Part shown: piece after piece, positions 52,839 to 61,789 of the stretch
How positions within the stretch are numbered: position 1 is the first letter of the stretch
How the letters are laid out: every line of letters starts with the position of its first letter
Assembly: GCA_041586615.1 (NCBI GenBank)
Contig: JBFGZS010000001.1
Location: 107,384-171,383 of the forward strand
DNA: 64,000 nucleotides
Origin: Motiliproteus sp041586615
GTDB lineage: Bacteria > Pseudomonadota > Gammaproteobacteria > Pseudomonadales > Balneatricaceae
Direction of reading: 5' to 3'
Translations under genes and position numbers: made by a program
Notes under the pieces: model-generated
Told to the model about the DNA's origin: nothing
What the model saw: the letters and a program-made list of their open reading frames with translations, nothing else
Databases searched by the model: none

Positions 52839-55800
52839 TCAGCGTTGGTAAACGCCCGCCCCGGTTACCGCGATGGTCGGTGTCGCGTTATTATCCGCCG
52901 CACCAAAGCTGGAGACGAGTCGTTCGGCATTCGGACCGACAAAATCGACACCGAGATCACCGATCATCGCCGTGGAAGACCCACAACTCCCGCCGCTACA
53001 GGCACCAACCAGGTCGATCGGTTGATTGTTCAATAGCGTGGCAATCGGGGTGGTTCCCGCCGCGGTAAAACTGTAATTACGGTCACTGACCGCAACAGCC
53101 AAATTAACACTGGTCACCAGTTGCGAGCCAAAATCGACCTGAATGGCATTGGCGCCAATGCTCGGATCGTAGTTACCGACCTCGCCGGTGTGATCGGTCG
53201 GCGAAGTGCCGTTGATCAGGCCATAGGTAAAACTCCCTGTCAGGCCCGTAACCACATTGTCCGGGGTGTAATCCGGGCTGTAGGCAAAGTGCAGGTCCCC
53301 TTGCGAGCGCAGCTGATCCGGATCATCACTGCTGGCCGCCCAACCTTCACGCCAACGCCCCCAATACACCGCCTGGTCCGTTTCCAACCGATGGCCTTCC
53401 TCCACCAACGAGCCGTTGGCGGAAGATATTTCGCAGTTAAGACAAGGCTGCGTGGCGGCCGTATCGAAGGCGTTGAAATGGGTATACAGGGGTACGGGAC
53501 CCGAGCCGATCGTCGTATCGATCACCATCGCCGTATCCACGCCGGCGTTCAGGGAGATGGCCTGACCTTTGTGCTCACCGGGCGTATTGCTGTAGATATA
53601 GGCCAATTGTAAAATGCTGCCGGGGCCGGCAAACTCGATGACGGGATTACTTGACGCAGCGGTCTGGTCGAACACGGCCGTACCGCTCACCGCCACGGAA
53701 GACAAACCGTCCGCAGCATCCTCAAACAGCCCCCAAGAGGCCATCAACCGCTCGGCCGCCGGGCCGACAAATGCCAGGCTGATATCACCCATCATCGGCG
53801 TCCCCGTCGAAGCAACGCAACTGCCACCGCTACAGGTTCCCGTCAATGCGATTGGTTGGCCATCGAGTACACGCTGAATCGGTACCAGACTATGCTGGAA
53901 ATTGGCACTGACAAACTTACCGGCAACGTCCGCGCTAAAGAAAATGTCGCGTATCATCTGGCTATCGAAATCAACCGTGATACTCCCGACACTACCGTAG
54001 GTACCAATATTGTTATTTTCATCTGTCGGCGAGGTCCCTCCGACAAAATCATAAGAGAATGCACCCGATAACCCTTTTACTACCTGTGCGTCGGTGATAT
54101 TCGGGCTGTAGATAAAGTGCAGGTCCTGCAGGGCTGTGGATAAGATGCCATTTTGATCCAGCGACCAGCTTCCGCGCCAACGTCCCCAGTTAATACCGAG
54201 GCCAGCGCCTGCGACACCGCCGACATCTTCCAGCAAGCCGGTTTGCAGGGCAATAAGGCAGGGGTTACAGCCACCGTCATCCGGGCCGATAGTCGGGTCG
54301 CTGATGCTGGCGCCGAGTAGCTGGTTGTCTCCGTTCACCGTGATGGCGATAGGCGGCCCGGCACGGAGCAGCCCGCCACTCGCCTGGCTGCCACTGCCAT
54401 ACCCCGCGTCGACAAACGCCACCCCCATGATGGCACCCTCCGGCGCCAAGACTCCGGCAACCGGATCGCTCGTGCCAGGATCGGTGGTGCCGGGGTCGGT
54501 CGCGCCGGGATCGACTGTTTCTGGATCGCTCGTACCAGGATCGGTGGTGCCGGGATCGCTCGCGCCGGGATCGGCTGTTTCTGGATCGCTCGTACCAGGA
54601 TCGGTGGTGCCGGGATCGCTCGCGCCGGGGTCGACTGTTTCTGGATCGGTGGCGGCCAGATCACAGTCCGCCGCATTTGCCAAACAGCTATCGACGACGT
54701 GATCGGGTCCCGCTTGGATGCCGTCTGAATCGGTAACCGGCAAAGACACGACCTCAGACAATTCGCCGCCTGAATCGGCGCGGCTGACAGTAAAACCCTC
54801 CGTCAAGAACGCCGTCGTTTCGCCGGTCTCCTGCTGGGTGCTGTCGGTACCAACCGCTGCCGGATTCAGCCCTTCACTGCTATGTGTATCGGCATTAGCA
54901 CCGGTATCGGCATCCGCATCGGTATCAGAACCGCTATCAGAACCGGCATCGGCATCGACATCCGCATCACTATCGGCATCCGCATCCGCATCGGCATCGG
55001 CATCCGCATCCGCATCCGCATCCGCATCGGCATCCGCATCCGCATCGGCATCGGCATCGGCATCCGCATCCGCATCCGCATCGCTATCCGCATCGCTATC
55101 CGCATCGCTATCGGCATCGCTATCGGCATCGCTATCGGCATCGGCATCGCTATCGGCATCGGCATCGGCATCGGCATCGGCATCGGCATCGGCATCAGTA
55201 TCGCTTGACGACGCAGTCTCCTCCGCCAATAACGCAGGAGGTTCGAGCAGCGCTTGCAGCGGCGTGTCCTGATCGGCTACGTAAAAGAAATCATCAACGC
55301 CGATGCCATAACCGCCGGTACTGTTACTCACCTGAATCCCCCCTCTGGCAACACCGCCAACCAGTCCTGGGGGGATCTGCCGGGTTTGCGCACAGGCGGC
55401 ATCGCACAGGTACAAGCTGTAATGCGTACCCCGAATACCGATCGTCGCAACGGGTGTATCCAGCCGATAATCGGCTTTTTCTTCACGTCCGATCAGGCCG
55501 GTCACTGTCCGCATGCCGCCTTTTATCAGCCGGTACACCGCCTTGCCATCGCGGGGAGCGCTGGCATCGAATTGATATTCAGCCACCACAAACTGACTAT
55601 TGGCTTTCAGAGACAGCAAACTTCCGTCGCTAAAGCGTATCTGCAACCGTCCCCGATTGGCGGTCTGTATACGATCGCCGGCATACAGCGGCGCCAAGCG
55701 CTTCAGGTAGCGCACGCCTCCCTCTGCGGGATTTTCAGGCTGCGCCGTATTCTTACCAATACTCAGCAGCACCTTACCCACAGGTTCGGCGGCATGCACC

Positions 55801-55856
55801 AGCGCGGGAACAAAGACCAGCATCAGGCAGATCACAAGACGGTTCAACGTGTTCAC
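52839..55856 (-). CDS. Exported FecR-domain protein with Asp-Ala tract and two TbpB-like barrels
   Basis: A 1005-residue exported protein. Signal peptide with cleavage at VHA-AEP (about 22); FecR domain (about 45-150; GDRIQTANRGRLQIRFSDGS, TPVATIGIRGTHY); an Asp-Ala/Asp-Ser tract (about 218-320); a Thr/Ser/Glu linker; three 20-residue repeats of the DPGTSDPETVDPGASDPGTT type (about 400-465); then two homologous domains (about 500-735 and 765-1003), each with CxxC, WGRWRxxW, a DLHFxYSP strand, GTSPTD, a VDFxSQ strand, TCSGGSC or ACSGGSC, and FVGPxAERL. The last resembles the FYGPxAxEL motif of TbpB/HphA C-terminal barrels. The start is the GTG at 55856, preceded by AAGGAGG 5 bp away and 10 bp after the SLAM-like gene. 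There is no lipobox, so it is a soluble SLAM-client candidate. Confidence 0.88.
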   Translation of the reverse strand: MNTLNRLVICLMLVFVPALVHAAEPVGKVLLSIGKNTAQPENPAEGGVRYLKRLAPLYAGDRIQTANRGRLQIRFSDGSLLSLKANSQFVVAEYQFDASAPRDGKAVYRLIKGGMRTVTGLIGREEKADYRLDTPVATIGIRGTHYSLYLCDAACAQTRQIPPGLVGGVARGGIQVSNSTGGYGIGVDDFFYVADQDTPLQALLEPPALLAEETASSSDTDADADADADADADADSDADADSDADSDADSDADSDADSDADADADADADADADADADADADADADADADADADADSDADVDADAGSDSGSDTDADADTGANADTHSSEGLNPAAVGTDSTQQETGETTAFLTEGFTVSRADSGGELSEVVSLPVTDSDGIQAGPDHVVDSCLANAADCDLAATDPETVDPGASDPGTTDPGTSDPETADPGASDPGTTDPGTSDPETVDPGATDPGTTDPGTSDPVAGVLAPEGAIMGVAFVDAGYGSGSQASGGLLRAGPPIAITVNGDNQLLGASISDPTIGPDDGGCNPCLIALQTGLLEDVGGVAGAGLGINWGRWRGSWSLDQNGILSTALQDLHFIYSPNITDAQVVKGLSGAFSYDFVGGTSPTDENNNIGTYGSVGSITVDFDSQMIRDIFFSADVAGKFVSANFQHSLVPIQRVLDGQPIALTGTCSGGSCVASTGTPMMGDISLAFVGPAAERLMASWGLFEDAADGLSSVAVSGTAVFDQTAASSNPVIEFAGPGSILQLAYIYSNTPGEHKGQAISLNAGVDTAMVIDTTIGSGPVPLYTHFNAFDTAATQPCLNCEISSANGSLVEEGHRLETDQAVYWGRWREGWAASSDDPDQLRSQGDLHFAYSPDYTPDNVVTGLTGSFTYGLINGTSPTDHTGEVGNYDPSIGANAIQVDFGSQLVTSVNLAVAVSDRNYSFTAAGTTPIATLLNNQPIDLVGACSGGSCGSSTAMIGDLGVDFVGPNAERLVSSFGAADNNATPTIAVTGAGVYQR
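54463..54655 (-). repeat. 60-bp coding tandem repeat, 3 units plus partial
   Basis: Units at 54463-54522, 54523-54582 and 54583-54642, plus a partial unit, inside the FecR gene. They encode a 20-residue Asp-Pro-Gly/Glu-Thr/Ser motif. Units differ at a few bases only. Confidence 0.9.
54895..55203 (-). repeat. Hexanucleotide coding array (Asp-Ala tract)
   Basis: About 50 hexamer units of the type GCATCG/GCATCC/GCTATC (plus strand) in the FecR gene. All changes keep the 6-bp register, so the product is a continuous Asp-Ala/Asp-Ser polymer. The antisense strand is also open (poly Ser-Ala), a by-product of the array. Confidence 0.95.
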
Positions 55857-55866
55857 GGCAGCCTCC

Positions 55867-57180
55867 TTAAAAGTCATAGCGCAGTGACAGGTCAACCTGC
55901 TTACGCCGGTATTGGTACAGTTCAATATTGGATCGGCTGCGGCTATAGTTCAGCCCCAGATCCAGTGTCCAGTCCCGACTCAGCTTGTGCTTGAGGGCCA
56001 GGTTAGCCGCGGTGTAATCATCGGAACGGATAACGCCCGACAACTTATAGGGCAGTGAATTGAAGACCGCATCGTAGCCGCTATGCTGGTAAACAATGCC
56101 GGCAGACAGACTCAGGTCGGGGCGGAAATCCAGCTGCCCTCCCCCCTGCAATCCGCGAAAGCGCCGGTCCACGGAACCACGGCTGTCGGCACTCTGATCA
56201 TCGGAGCGTTCATCGCCGTAAAACGCCCCGACAAACCAGGAGGGCGACCAACGCGCCGCAACCGCTCCCAGCAGGCGGGCATAGACAATCCCCTGCCGGC
56301 CATTACGGTGATCGGCGCGCGGATAATCCATAAACTGCAGTGAGCCACCGGTCTGCAGCAATAAATCGCTGCTCAAGGCCCGCGCCCAACTGATGCCAGG
56401 GCCGATCAGTGTCCGGTATCCAGCATCGTCCAGTCGATAACGCTGGATATTCAGATTCAGATCAACGCGGCTCGAGGGCGCCCCCCACTGCCGGCCGAGT
56501 GTCAGGCTGTGATTGTCGTGGCTGAAAGATGTCTCCTCAGCATAACGGCGCAACGTCGAATCCCAGCGGCCATAGTAGCGACTGCTTCTCGTGGTTGGCA
56601 GCCGTAACTCCGCTCCCGCACGCAGGGTACCAAACCGGTCCCCTTGCCCTAGCGAAGCCTGGTCCAGGGTAATAAGCTGCAACTGGTCGCTGGGGGCGCT
56701 GTTAATATTGTCATCGTATCCCACACCCAGCTGCACAAAGCCGCTAGCACTGGGCTGGTATCGGCTTTCACGGTCCTCGATGGCCTGTAAAAAGAAAGCG
56801 ATCTTACCCCGTACCGCTGCCGGAAGGTCCGGCTGCGCCGCGACCCGGTTAAACTCACGGCGCGCCGGCCCGTTGTCCCCCAGCAGGAACAAGCCTCGGG
56901 CATACTCGAGGCGGGCACGGTGATGCTCAGGGTTCAATAACAGGACCCGCTCCAGGGCAAACACCCCTTCATTGATATCACCGCTGTCGATGGCCGCCAT
57001 GCCGAAGGGGAAGTCAAACGCCGCCGTCCCCGCCAGTTCATCCCGGTGGGGTAGCGCCTGTTGATATGCTTCACGAGGGTGACCGGTTTCAACCAGCCGG
57101 AGCAAGGTATCGGTGAGCGGTGACGCACGCAAATTCAGGCTAAACAGCACAAGCGACACAGCAAGAACCAGGCGTAACAT
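55867..57180 (-). CDS. SLAM-like outer-membrane protein (TPR + beta-barrel)
   Basis: A 437-residue protein with a signal peptide (cleavage near LRASPL, about 19), an N-terminal TPR-like region (about 20-140; GDINEGVFALERVLLLNPEHHRARLEYARGLFLLGDNGPARREF), and a barrel of about 14 strands (about 145-437) beginning GFVQLGVGYDDNINSAP and ending with an aromatic C-terminus (SLRYDF). This architecture, including the GYDDNINSAP motif, is that of surface lipoprotein assembly modulators (DUF560), which move TbpB-like proteins across the outer membrane. It is the first gene of the operon, and the next gene encodes a protein with TbpB-like barrels. Confidence 0.87.
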   Translation of the reverse strand: MLRLVLAVSLVLFSLNLRASPLTDTLLRLVETGHPREAYQQALPHRDELAGTAAFDFPFGMAAIDSGDINEGVFALERVLLLNPEHHRARLEYARGLFLLGDNGPARREFNRVAAQPDLPAAVRGKIAFFLQAIEDRESRYQPSASGFVQLGVGYDDNINSAPSDQLQLITLDQASLGQGDRFGTLRAGAELRLPTTRSSRYYGRWDSTLRRYAEETSFSHDNHSLTLGRQWGAPSSRVDLNLNIQRYRLDDAGYRTLIGPGISWARALSSDLLLQTGGSLQFMDYPRADHRNGRQGIVYARLLGAVAARWSPSWFVGAFYGDERSDDQSADSRGSVDRRFRGLQGGGQLDFRPDLSLSAGIVYQHSGYDAVFNSLPYKLSGVIRSDDYTAANLALKHKLSRDWTLDLGLNYSRSRSNIELYQYRRKQVDLSLRYDF

Positions 57181-57285
57181 ATCCGCTCCTAATCACGTAA
57201 TCAGACATTAACTGCACAATTCAAACGCAGTCAGGGATGCATGACACGCTATGTCCGCCGTGACCGCTAACAACGCAGGGTCGCT

Positions 57286-57313
57286 ATTATAGGCAGATCC
57301 TGGCAACCGACAA
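57286..57313 (-). promoter_or_regulatory. sigma70 promoter of the SLAM-FecR-GspE-cyclase operon
   Basis: On the minus strand TTGTCG (57313-57308) and a perfect TATAAT (57291-57286) are 16 bp apart, with the start codon about 105 bp downstream. AGGAG precedes the start codon. Confidence 0.7.
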
Positions 57314-57430
57314 CCACGACTGTAATCAATAAAAGTCTAAAACGAAGCCCCATTGACAGGTTTTTGCCTATAAATGCCCGTAATCACATACCGGACTCCC
57401 CTATTCGCGTCCGGGATACCATACTGGTAC

Positions 57431-57456
57431 TACGTTACAGGAGCTACGTTACGGGA
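57431..57456 (+). repeat. Direct repeat containing the ribosome binding site
   Basis: CTACGTTACAGGAG and CTACGTTACGGGAG in tandem, 10 bp before the ATG at 57468; the second copy serves as ribosome binding site. Upstream, TACCATACTGGTA forms a small hairpin. Confidence 0.6.
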
Positions 57457-57467
57457 GAATCTATCGC

Positions 57468-58403
57468 ATGAATTATTTACAGATCGGCGCGCATACCCTG
57501 CTATCACCGCTGTTTAAACGGCCGGTATCAAGACTGCCTGCACTGCTGTGCTTGTCCCTGATCATGGCAGGCTGCGTCCCCCTCGACGTACGCGACCCCT
57601 ACCCTGATTCGGCGCTGCAGATGTTGCTCGCGTCTCAACCCTCTAAAGAAACCGTTATCGAGACATTCGGCCTTCCCCATGCCAAGCGTCTCGATGGACG
57701 CTTCTGGGTCTATGGCCAAAGCGTGTCCGCGATGGGCATTAAGGGCGACAAGAACGAACTGACGATCAAGGATTACAGCTGGTTACTGTTACGCTTTGAC
57801 CGTCGTGGTCAACTGACCGGCATCGAACGCAATGACGATAAGAACGGCTGCGCATCCGATGGCATCTGCCTGCAAGATGGGTGGGAGTTGTGTGAAGGCA
57901 CGCGTTGCAACGGCAACCAACGGCATCGTCTCAACGATAAGATTACCTTGCTGACGGCACCCAACGCGCTAACAACACGCTTGCGCGACCCACGGATAGG
58001 CCATTGCCCCCTGTATATTTTTTACGAAAGCCGATTACCACAATGGCTGAGTTACGGCGCCCAGGTCAGTACTGACCGCCTTTCTGCACAGATCCAGCAT
58101 ATCGATAATCAGACCTACGTATTCCAGCACATCAAATCGGGAGCGGTAACTGTGCGCAGCTGGGATCTGGACAGCGACGGAGAACCGACCCCCTCCACGC
58201 AACTCACCCTGACCTGCCGCCCCCCCTCCGCACTCTACGTCCAGTTGCGTTCCACACAACTTATTCCCGGACAGTATGAACCGCCCGCGCTGAGCTCGGT
58301 TCCCGCAAACCGGGCTGCTAGGGAAATCGAGACGCGCAAACTGCTGTTACCCCGCAGCAGCCGTCAGTTTGGCGCAGACGCGGCAGCGTTGCTGAACCAA
58401 TAA
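57468..58403 (+). CDS. Lipoprotein, unknown (BamE-like N-terminal part)
   Basis: A 311-residue lipoprotein: lipobox LIMAGC (Cys about 36), then a segment SKETVIETFGLPHAKRLDGRFWVYGQ that fits the SmpA/BamE helix pattern, followed by a longer domain with Cys pairs (NGCASDGICLQDGWELCEGTRCNG) that may form disulfides. No family is recognised for the C-terminal two thirds. The N-terminus before the membrane segment is long (about 20 residues) and basic. It is divergent from the SLAM operon. Confidence 0.75.
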   Translation: MNYLQIGAHTLLSPLFKRPVSRLPALLCLSLIMAGCVPLDVRDPYPDSALQMLLASQPSKETVIETFGLPHAKRLDGRFWVYGQSVSAMGIKGDKNELTIKDYSWLLLRFDRRGQLTGIERNDDKNGCASDGICLQDGWELCEGTRCNGNQRHRLNDKITLLTAPNALTTRLRDPRIGHCPLYIFYESRLPQWLSYGAQVSTDRLSAQIQHIDNQTYVFQHIKSGAVTVRSWDLDSDGEPTPSTQLTLTCRPPSALYVQLRSTQLIPGQYEPPALSSVPANRAAREIETRKLLLPRSSRQFGADAAALLNQ

Positions 58404-58540
58404 CGTTACACCGACGCGTGCGTGGCACACCCAAAAAAGGAGCCCAAAAAAGGAGCCAGCCCCCTTCACCGGGCTCAGGTAACTAAAAAAATCGCTATAC
58501 ATCCAAGGCTATGGGAAATCATAGTTCCCTCGGTAAATGC

Positions 58541-58569
58541 TTCACTGTAAAATTTGGCTTTTTTATAAT
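58541..58569 (+). promoter_or_regulatory. sigma70 promoter of the YebC/YeeN gene
   Basis: TTCACT (58541-58546) and TATAAT (58564-58569) at 17 bp spacing. The start codon is only 18 bp beyond the -10, so the leader would be very short. Upstream, a CCCAAAAAAGGAG direct repeat (about 58430-58456) is seen. Confidence 0.55.
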
Positions 58570-58586
58570 TTCGATGGGACAGCGTA

Positions 58587-59303
58587 ATGGGCAGAGCGTA
58601 CCAAAACCGTAAAGAATCGATGGCCAAAACGTCTGATGCCAAAGCCAAAGTCTATAGTAAATATGGGCGCGAAATTTACGTGTGCGCCAAAGCCGGCGGC
58701 ATAGAACCCGATGGAAATCTGGCATTGCGCGGCTTGATCGAACGCGCGAAGAAAGACCAGGTTCCCACGCACGTGATTGAAAAAGCCATCGACAAAGCCA
58801 AGGGCGGCGGCGGTGAAGATTTTGCTACCGCGCGTTACGAAGGCTTCGGCCCCGGCGGCTGCATGGTGATCGTTGACTGCCTGACCGACAACCCCAACCG
58901 CACCTTTGGCGATGTCCGCCACTGCTTTACCAAGACCAAGTGTAAAATTGGCTCCCAAGGCAGTGTTAGCCATATGTTTGACCACAGCACGATCCTGGTT
59001 TTCCAGGGTGACGATGAAGAGGCGGTTCTTGACGCCCTGATGTTGGCCGATGTCGATGTGACCGACATCGAATCCGAAGCGGGGAATATCACTGTGTTCG
59101 CGCCAAATACCGACTATTTCAAGGCAAAAACCGCGCTACACGACGCATTTGGCGATATCGAGTTTGAAGTGGATGAAATTCAGTTTGTGCCCCACAACAC
59201 GGCCCCGATCATCGGTGACGATGTGGCCATGTTCGAGCGTTTCTACGAGATGCTGAACGATCTTGATGATGTACAGAATATCTATCACAACGCCGAGCTT
59301 TAG
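58587..59303 (+). CDS. YebC/PmpR-family protein, YeeN type
   Basis: A 238-residue protein matching E. coli YeeN in length and order: MGRAYQNRKESM at the start, SKYGREIYVCAKAGG, VIEKAIDKAKGGGGEDF, ARYEGFGPGGCMVIVDCLTDN, GSQGSVSHMFDH, and EMLNDLDDVQNIYHN at the end. YebC-family proteins have been described as DNA-binding regulators and more recently as translation factors for proline-rich stretches; the YeeN branch is uncharacterised as far as I know. A second, conventional yebC is expected elsewhere (ruvABC locus). Confidence 0.92.
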   Translation: MGRAYQNRKESMAKTSDAKAKVYSKYGREIYVCAKAGGIEPDGNLALRGLIERAKKDQVPTHVIEKAIDKAKGGGGEDFATARYEGFGPGGCMVIVDCLTDNPNRTFGDVRHCFTKTKCKIGSQGSVSHMFDHSTILVFQGDDEEAVLDALMLADVDVTDIESEAGNITVFAPNTDYFKAKTALHDAFGDIEFEVDEIQFVPHNTAPIIGDDVAMFERFYEMLNDLDDVQNIYHNAEL

Positions 59304-59679
59304 TGCCTAAAAAAGGGTTATAGAGCCGGGGTTAATCAGCACCCTGCTGATCGACCCTATTGCTTAGTATCTCTGAGTAGAGCGGCAAGGCAGAGGCCGT
59401 ACCGCTTTATTCTCATCCCCTTCAAACACCCATGGTTAACGACATGGCGTCCTCCTATATACCAGGAGCTCTGCTATAGTAGTTTTACGTTTGTATCGTT
59501 TTCACCTTAGACCTGCGACCAAGACATCAACCTTTTGAGCAGACGGACGAACACCGGAACACGCTTTGACCTATGGTCGATTGCAGAAGACGGTCAATGC
59601 TCTCAAAATGAGCAACCATCGGTGCATAAATGGCCGCACGGCTGGATTAAACGGCGCGTAACAAGGACGACACGACCTC
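59304..59679. other. Non-coding region, 376 bp
   Basis: After the YeeN-type gene an inverted repeat ATCAGC-ACCCT-GCTGAT (about 59335-59351) could attenuate transcription but has no T tract. The remaining sequence must hold the promoter of the GGDEF gene; GAGCTCTGCTATAGTAG near 59470 includes a TATAGT -10-like hexamer. An ORF at 59535-59792 overlaps the next gene and is not supported. Confidence 0.4.
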
Positions 59680-61692
59680 ATGCTGAACCCACAACGCCAC
59701 CTGCGCATCTCCATCCTGGTCTCCTTCGGCTTAGCCTTGGCGCTTTCCATCTCGTATTACTATCGCGCCATCACCGACCTGCATACCGATAGACTTCACA
59801 CCGATTTGGCGATCAGCCACACCATGCCGATCGCCATCTATTCCGATCCAAGGGTGCAACAACCCATCAATGCCAGAGACCCTACCGATCCCGCATCCCA
59901 GACCGAAGAACTCGCTCTACAGCTAAACCTTTCAGGACTAAAGCTTCTGGCTTTTCGCTTACAGAACCTCAACCAGCAAACACTCCTGCAATACCGCTCT
60001 TTTGTACCCTTTGATCACACAGCCGCGACAGTTACGGGCTTCAAACAAGCCCGCGAGGGCACAGCGAACACGTACCTTGAGTCCTCAGGCTGGTTCAGCA
60101 ACGGGGATGAGGGCCTGTATGGCCGACATATTCTTGTCAGCCAGATCCCTCTGCGACAACCTGGCACCCAAGAAGTCCGTGCTATCTTACAGCTTGCTTC
60201 TGATCAGAGTTCGCGGGTAAAAGCGATCTATTTGACCCTGCTGAGCACGCTATTGCTGACGTTTTCCTGCCTCGCTACCCTCAATTTATATCTGCACAAA
60301 GTCCTGAAAAAAGGCAAAAAGCAAGTCGATAATCGCTTGGCTGAAAATGCAAAAGTCGCACACAAAGCCAGCCACGATACCCTGACCGGGCTACCGAACC
60401 GAACGACCCTGATGCAGCGACTAAATCAGGCCATAGAGCGCAGTGGGCAAAATCGTCAGTCCGTCGCCGTTATGTTTCTGGACCTGGACGGTTTTAAAGA
60501 GGTCAACGACACCCTTGGCCACCATATCGGCGACCAGCTGCTTAAAAATATTGCCAAGCGCTTAAGTGAATGCGTCCGCGAAGGGGATACCGCCGCACGC
60601 CTTGGCGGGGATGAGTTTGTCTTAATATTCCCGCTATTCGACAGCCGTTATACCGAAAAGAGCTCCGAAGTCGCACAACGCGTTCTTGCCAGCCTATCCA
60701 CACCCATGAGCTTGCGCGGCCGCGAGGTAAAACTGGGCTGCAGTATTGGCGTTAGCCTGTACCCTGATGACGGAAAGGATGCCGATACCTTATTGAAAAA
60801 TGCCGATAGCGCCATGTACCAGGCCAAGGCCCACGGGCGTAACAACGTGCAGTACTTCAGCCCCCTACTGTCAGGTATGTCGGCGCCCCCCTCCAACCCG
60901 GCCAACGCGATCAAACAGGCGTTGAAGCGGCAGGAATTCCACCTGCTTTACCAGCCGCAGATCGACCTTAAAAGCGACGCCATCGCCGGTATGAGCGCAC
61001 AACTGCGCTGGCTAAGACCCGGGCTCGGTATGGTTGACGCTGAAAAAATACTGCCAATAAGCCAAAAGGATAAACCCTCCCTGCCTGTGGGAGCCTGGTT
61101 GTTGAAAACGGCATGTCAGCAGCGCATGAATTGGCAAAAGAAAGGCATTCACTGCGGCCCGCTAACCGTTCACCTCAGCGATAAACTGTTTCAATTCGAC
61201 AGTTTACCGACAATGATCACCGATTTACTTACGAGCTCGCATCTGCATCCAAAGAATTTAACCCTGGATATCACCGACTGTCTGAAGGGGCAGCAAAGCG
61301 ATACTATTCATCCGGTCTTGGAAAAGCTAAAAGCGCTGGGGATCGGACTCTGTGTCGACGCGAGCGAATTAAGCAGCAACACCCTGCGAGGACTCCCCCT
61401 GGATGCTTTGCGAATCCCCCCGGGCATTATCAGCAAGGCCATGAGTAGCAGTGTCGACTCCATCGTCGCCCGCTCCATCATCGCCCTGGGACACCAGCTA
61501 CAGCTTCCCGTCATTGCCGAAGGCGTCGATAACCATAAGCTTCAAGAGTATTTATACAGTAAAGGATGCACACAGATTCAAGGTCCCTATATCAAGGCAC
61601 CGGTAACCAGCCATGAAGCGGCCGAGTGGGTTGTCGAATATATTTATCGACATAGCCGCAATACGGCCCTGAAAACCGGCAGCGAAATCTGA
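59680..61692 (+). CDS. GGDEF protein with degenerate EAL domain
   Basis: A 670-residue membrane protein: TM1 about 9-28, a periplasmic sensor of about 155 residues, TM2 about 186-207, a GGDEF domain (about 235-400) with intact RLGGDEF (about 308) and inhibitory site REGD, and an EAL-fold domain (about 410-655) in which catalytic motifs are lost: SAQLRW for EALLRW, LDITD for LEITE, and DASELSSN for DDFGTGYS. It should therefore make c-di-GMP and use the EAL part for binding or regulation at most. The N-terminal sensor is of the short, ligand-unknown type. A terminator follows. Confidence 0.9.
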   Translation: MLNPQRHLRISILVSFGLALALSISYYYRAITDLHTDRLHTDLAISHTMPIAIYSDPRVQQPINARDPTDPASQTEELALQLNLSGLKLLAFRLQNLNQQTLLQYRSFVPFDHTAATVTGFKQAREGTANTYLESSGWFSNGDEGLYGRHILVSQIPLRQPGTQEVRAILQLASDQSSRVKAIYLTLLSTLLLTFSCLATLNLYLHKVLKKGKKQVDNRLAENAKVAHKASHDTLTGLPNRTTLMQRLNQAIERSGQNRQSVAVMFLDLDGFKEVNDTLGHHIGDQLLKNIAKRLSECVREGDTAARLGGDEFVLIFPLFDSRYTEKSSEVAQRVLASLSTPMSLRGREVKLGCSIGVSLYPDDGKDADTLLKNADSAMYQAKAHGRNNVQYFSPLLSGMSAPPSNPANAIKQALKRQEFHLLYQPQIDLKSDAIAGMSAQLRWLRPGLGMVDAEKILPISQKDKPSLPVGAWLLKTACQQRMNWQKKGIHCGPLTVHLSDKLFQFDSLPTMITDLLTSSHLHPKNLTLDITDCLKGQQSDTIHPVLEKLKALGIGLCVDASELSSNTLRGLPLDALRIPPGIISKAMSSSVDSIVARSIIALGHQLQLPVIAEGVDNHKLQEYLYSKGCTQIQGPYIKAPVTSHEAAEWVVEYIYRHSRNTALKTGSEI

Positions 61693-61710
61693 ATGCTTCC
61701 CCGCTCCAAC

Positions 61711-61743
61711 AAAAAAGCCAGACCGATCAGGCCTGGCTTTTTA
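61711..61743. terminator. Terminator after the GGDEF gene (bidirectional)
   Basis: AAAAAGCCAG-A-CC / GG-C-CTGGCTTTTT with a 5-nt loop; the A and T runs on both flanks allow use from either side. Confidence 0.88.
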
Positions 61744-61789
61744 CGTTTACGTATATCTACAGCACGGCGTAAAAAACTTATGTCATTGA

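Noticed and set aside
54718..55272. Plus-strand poly(Ser-Ala) open frame
   Set aside because: It arises because the GCATCN hexamer array is open in several frames; no start signal.
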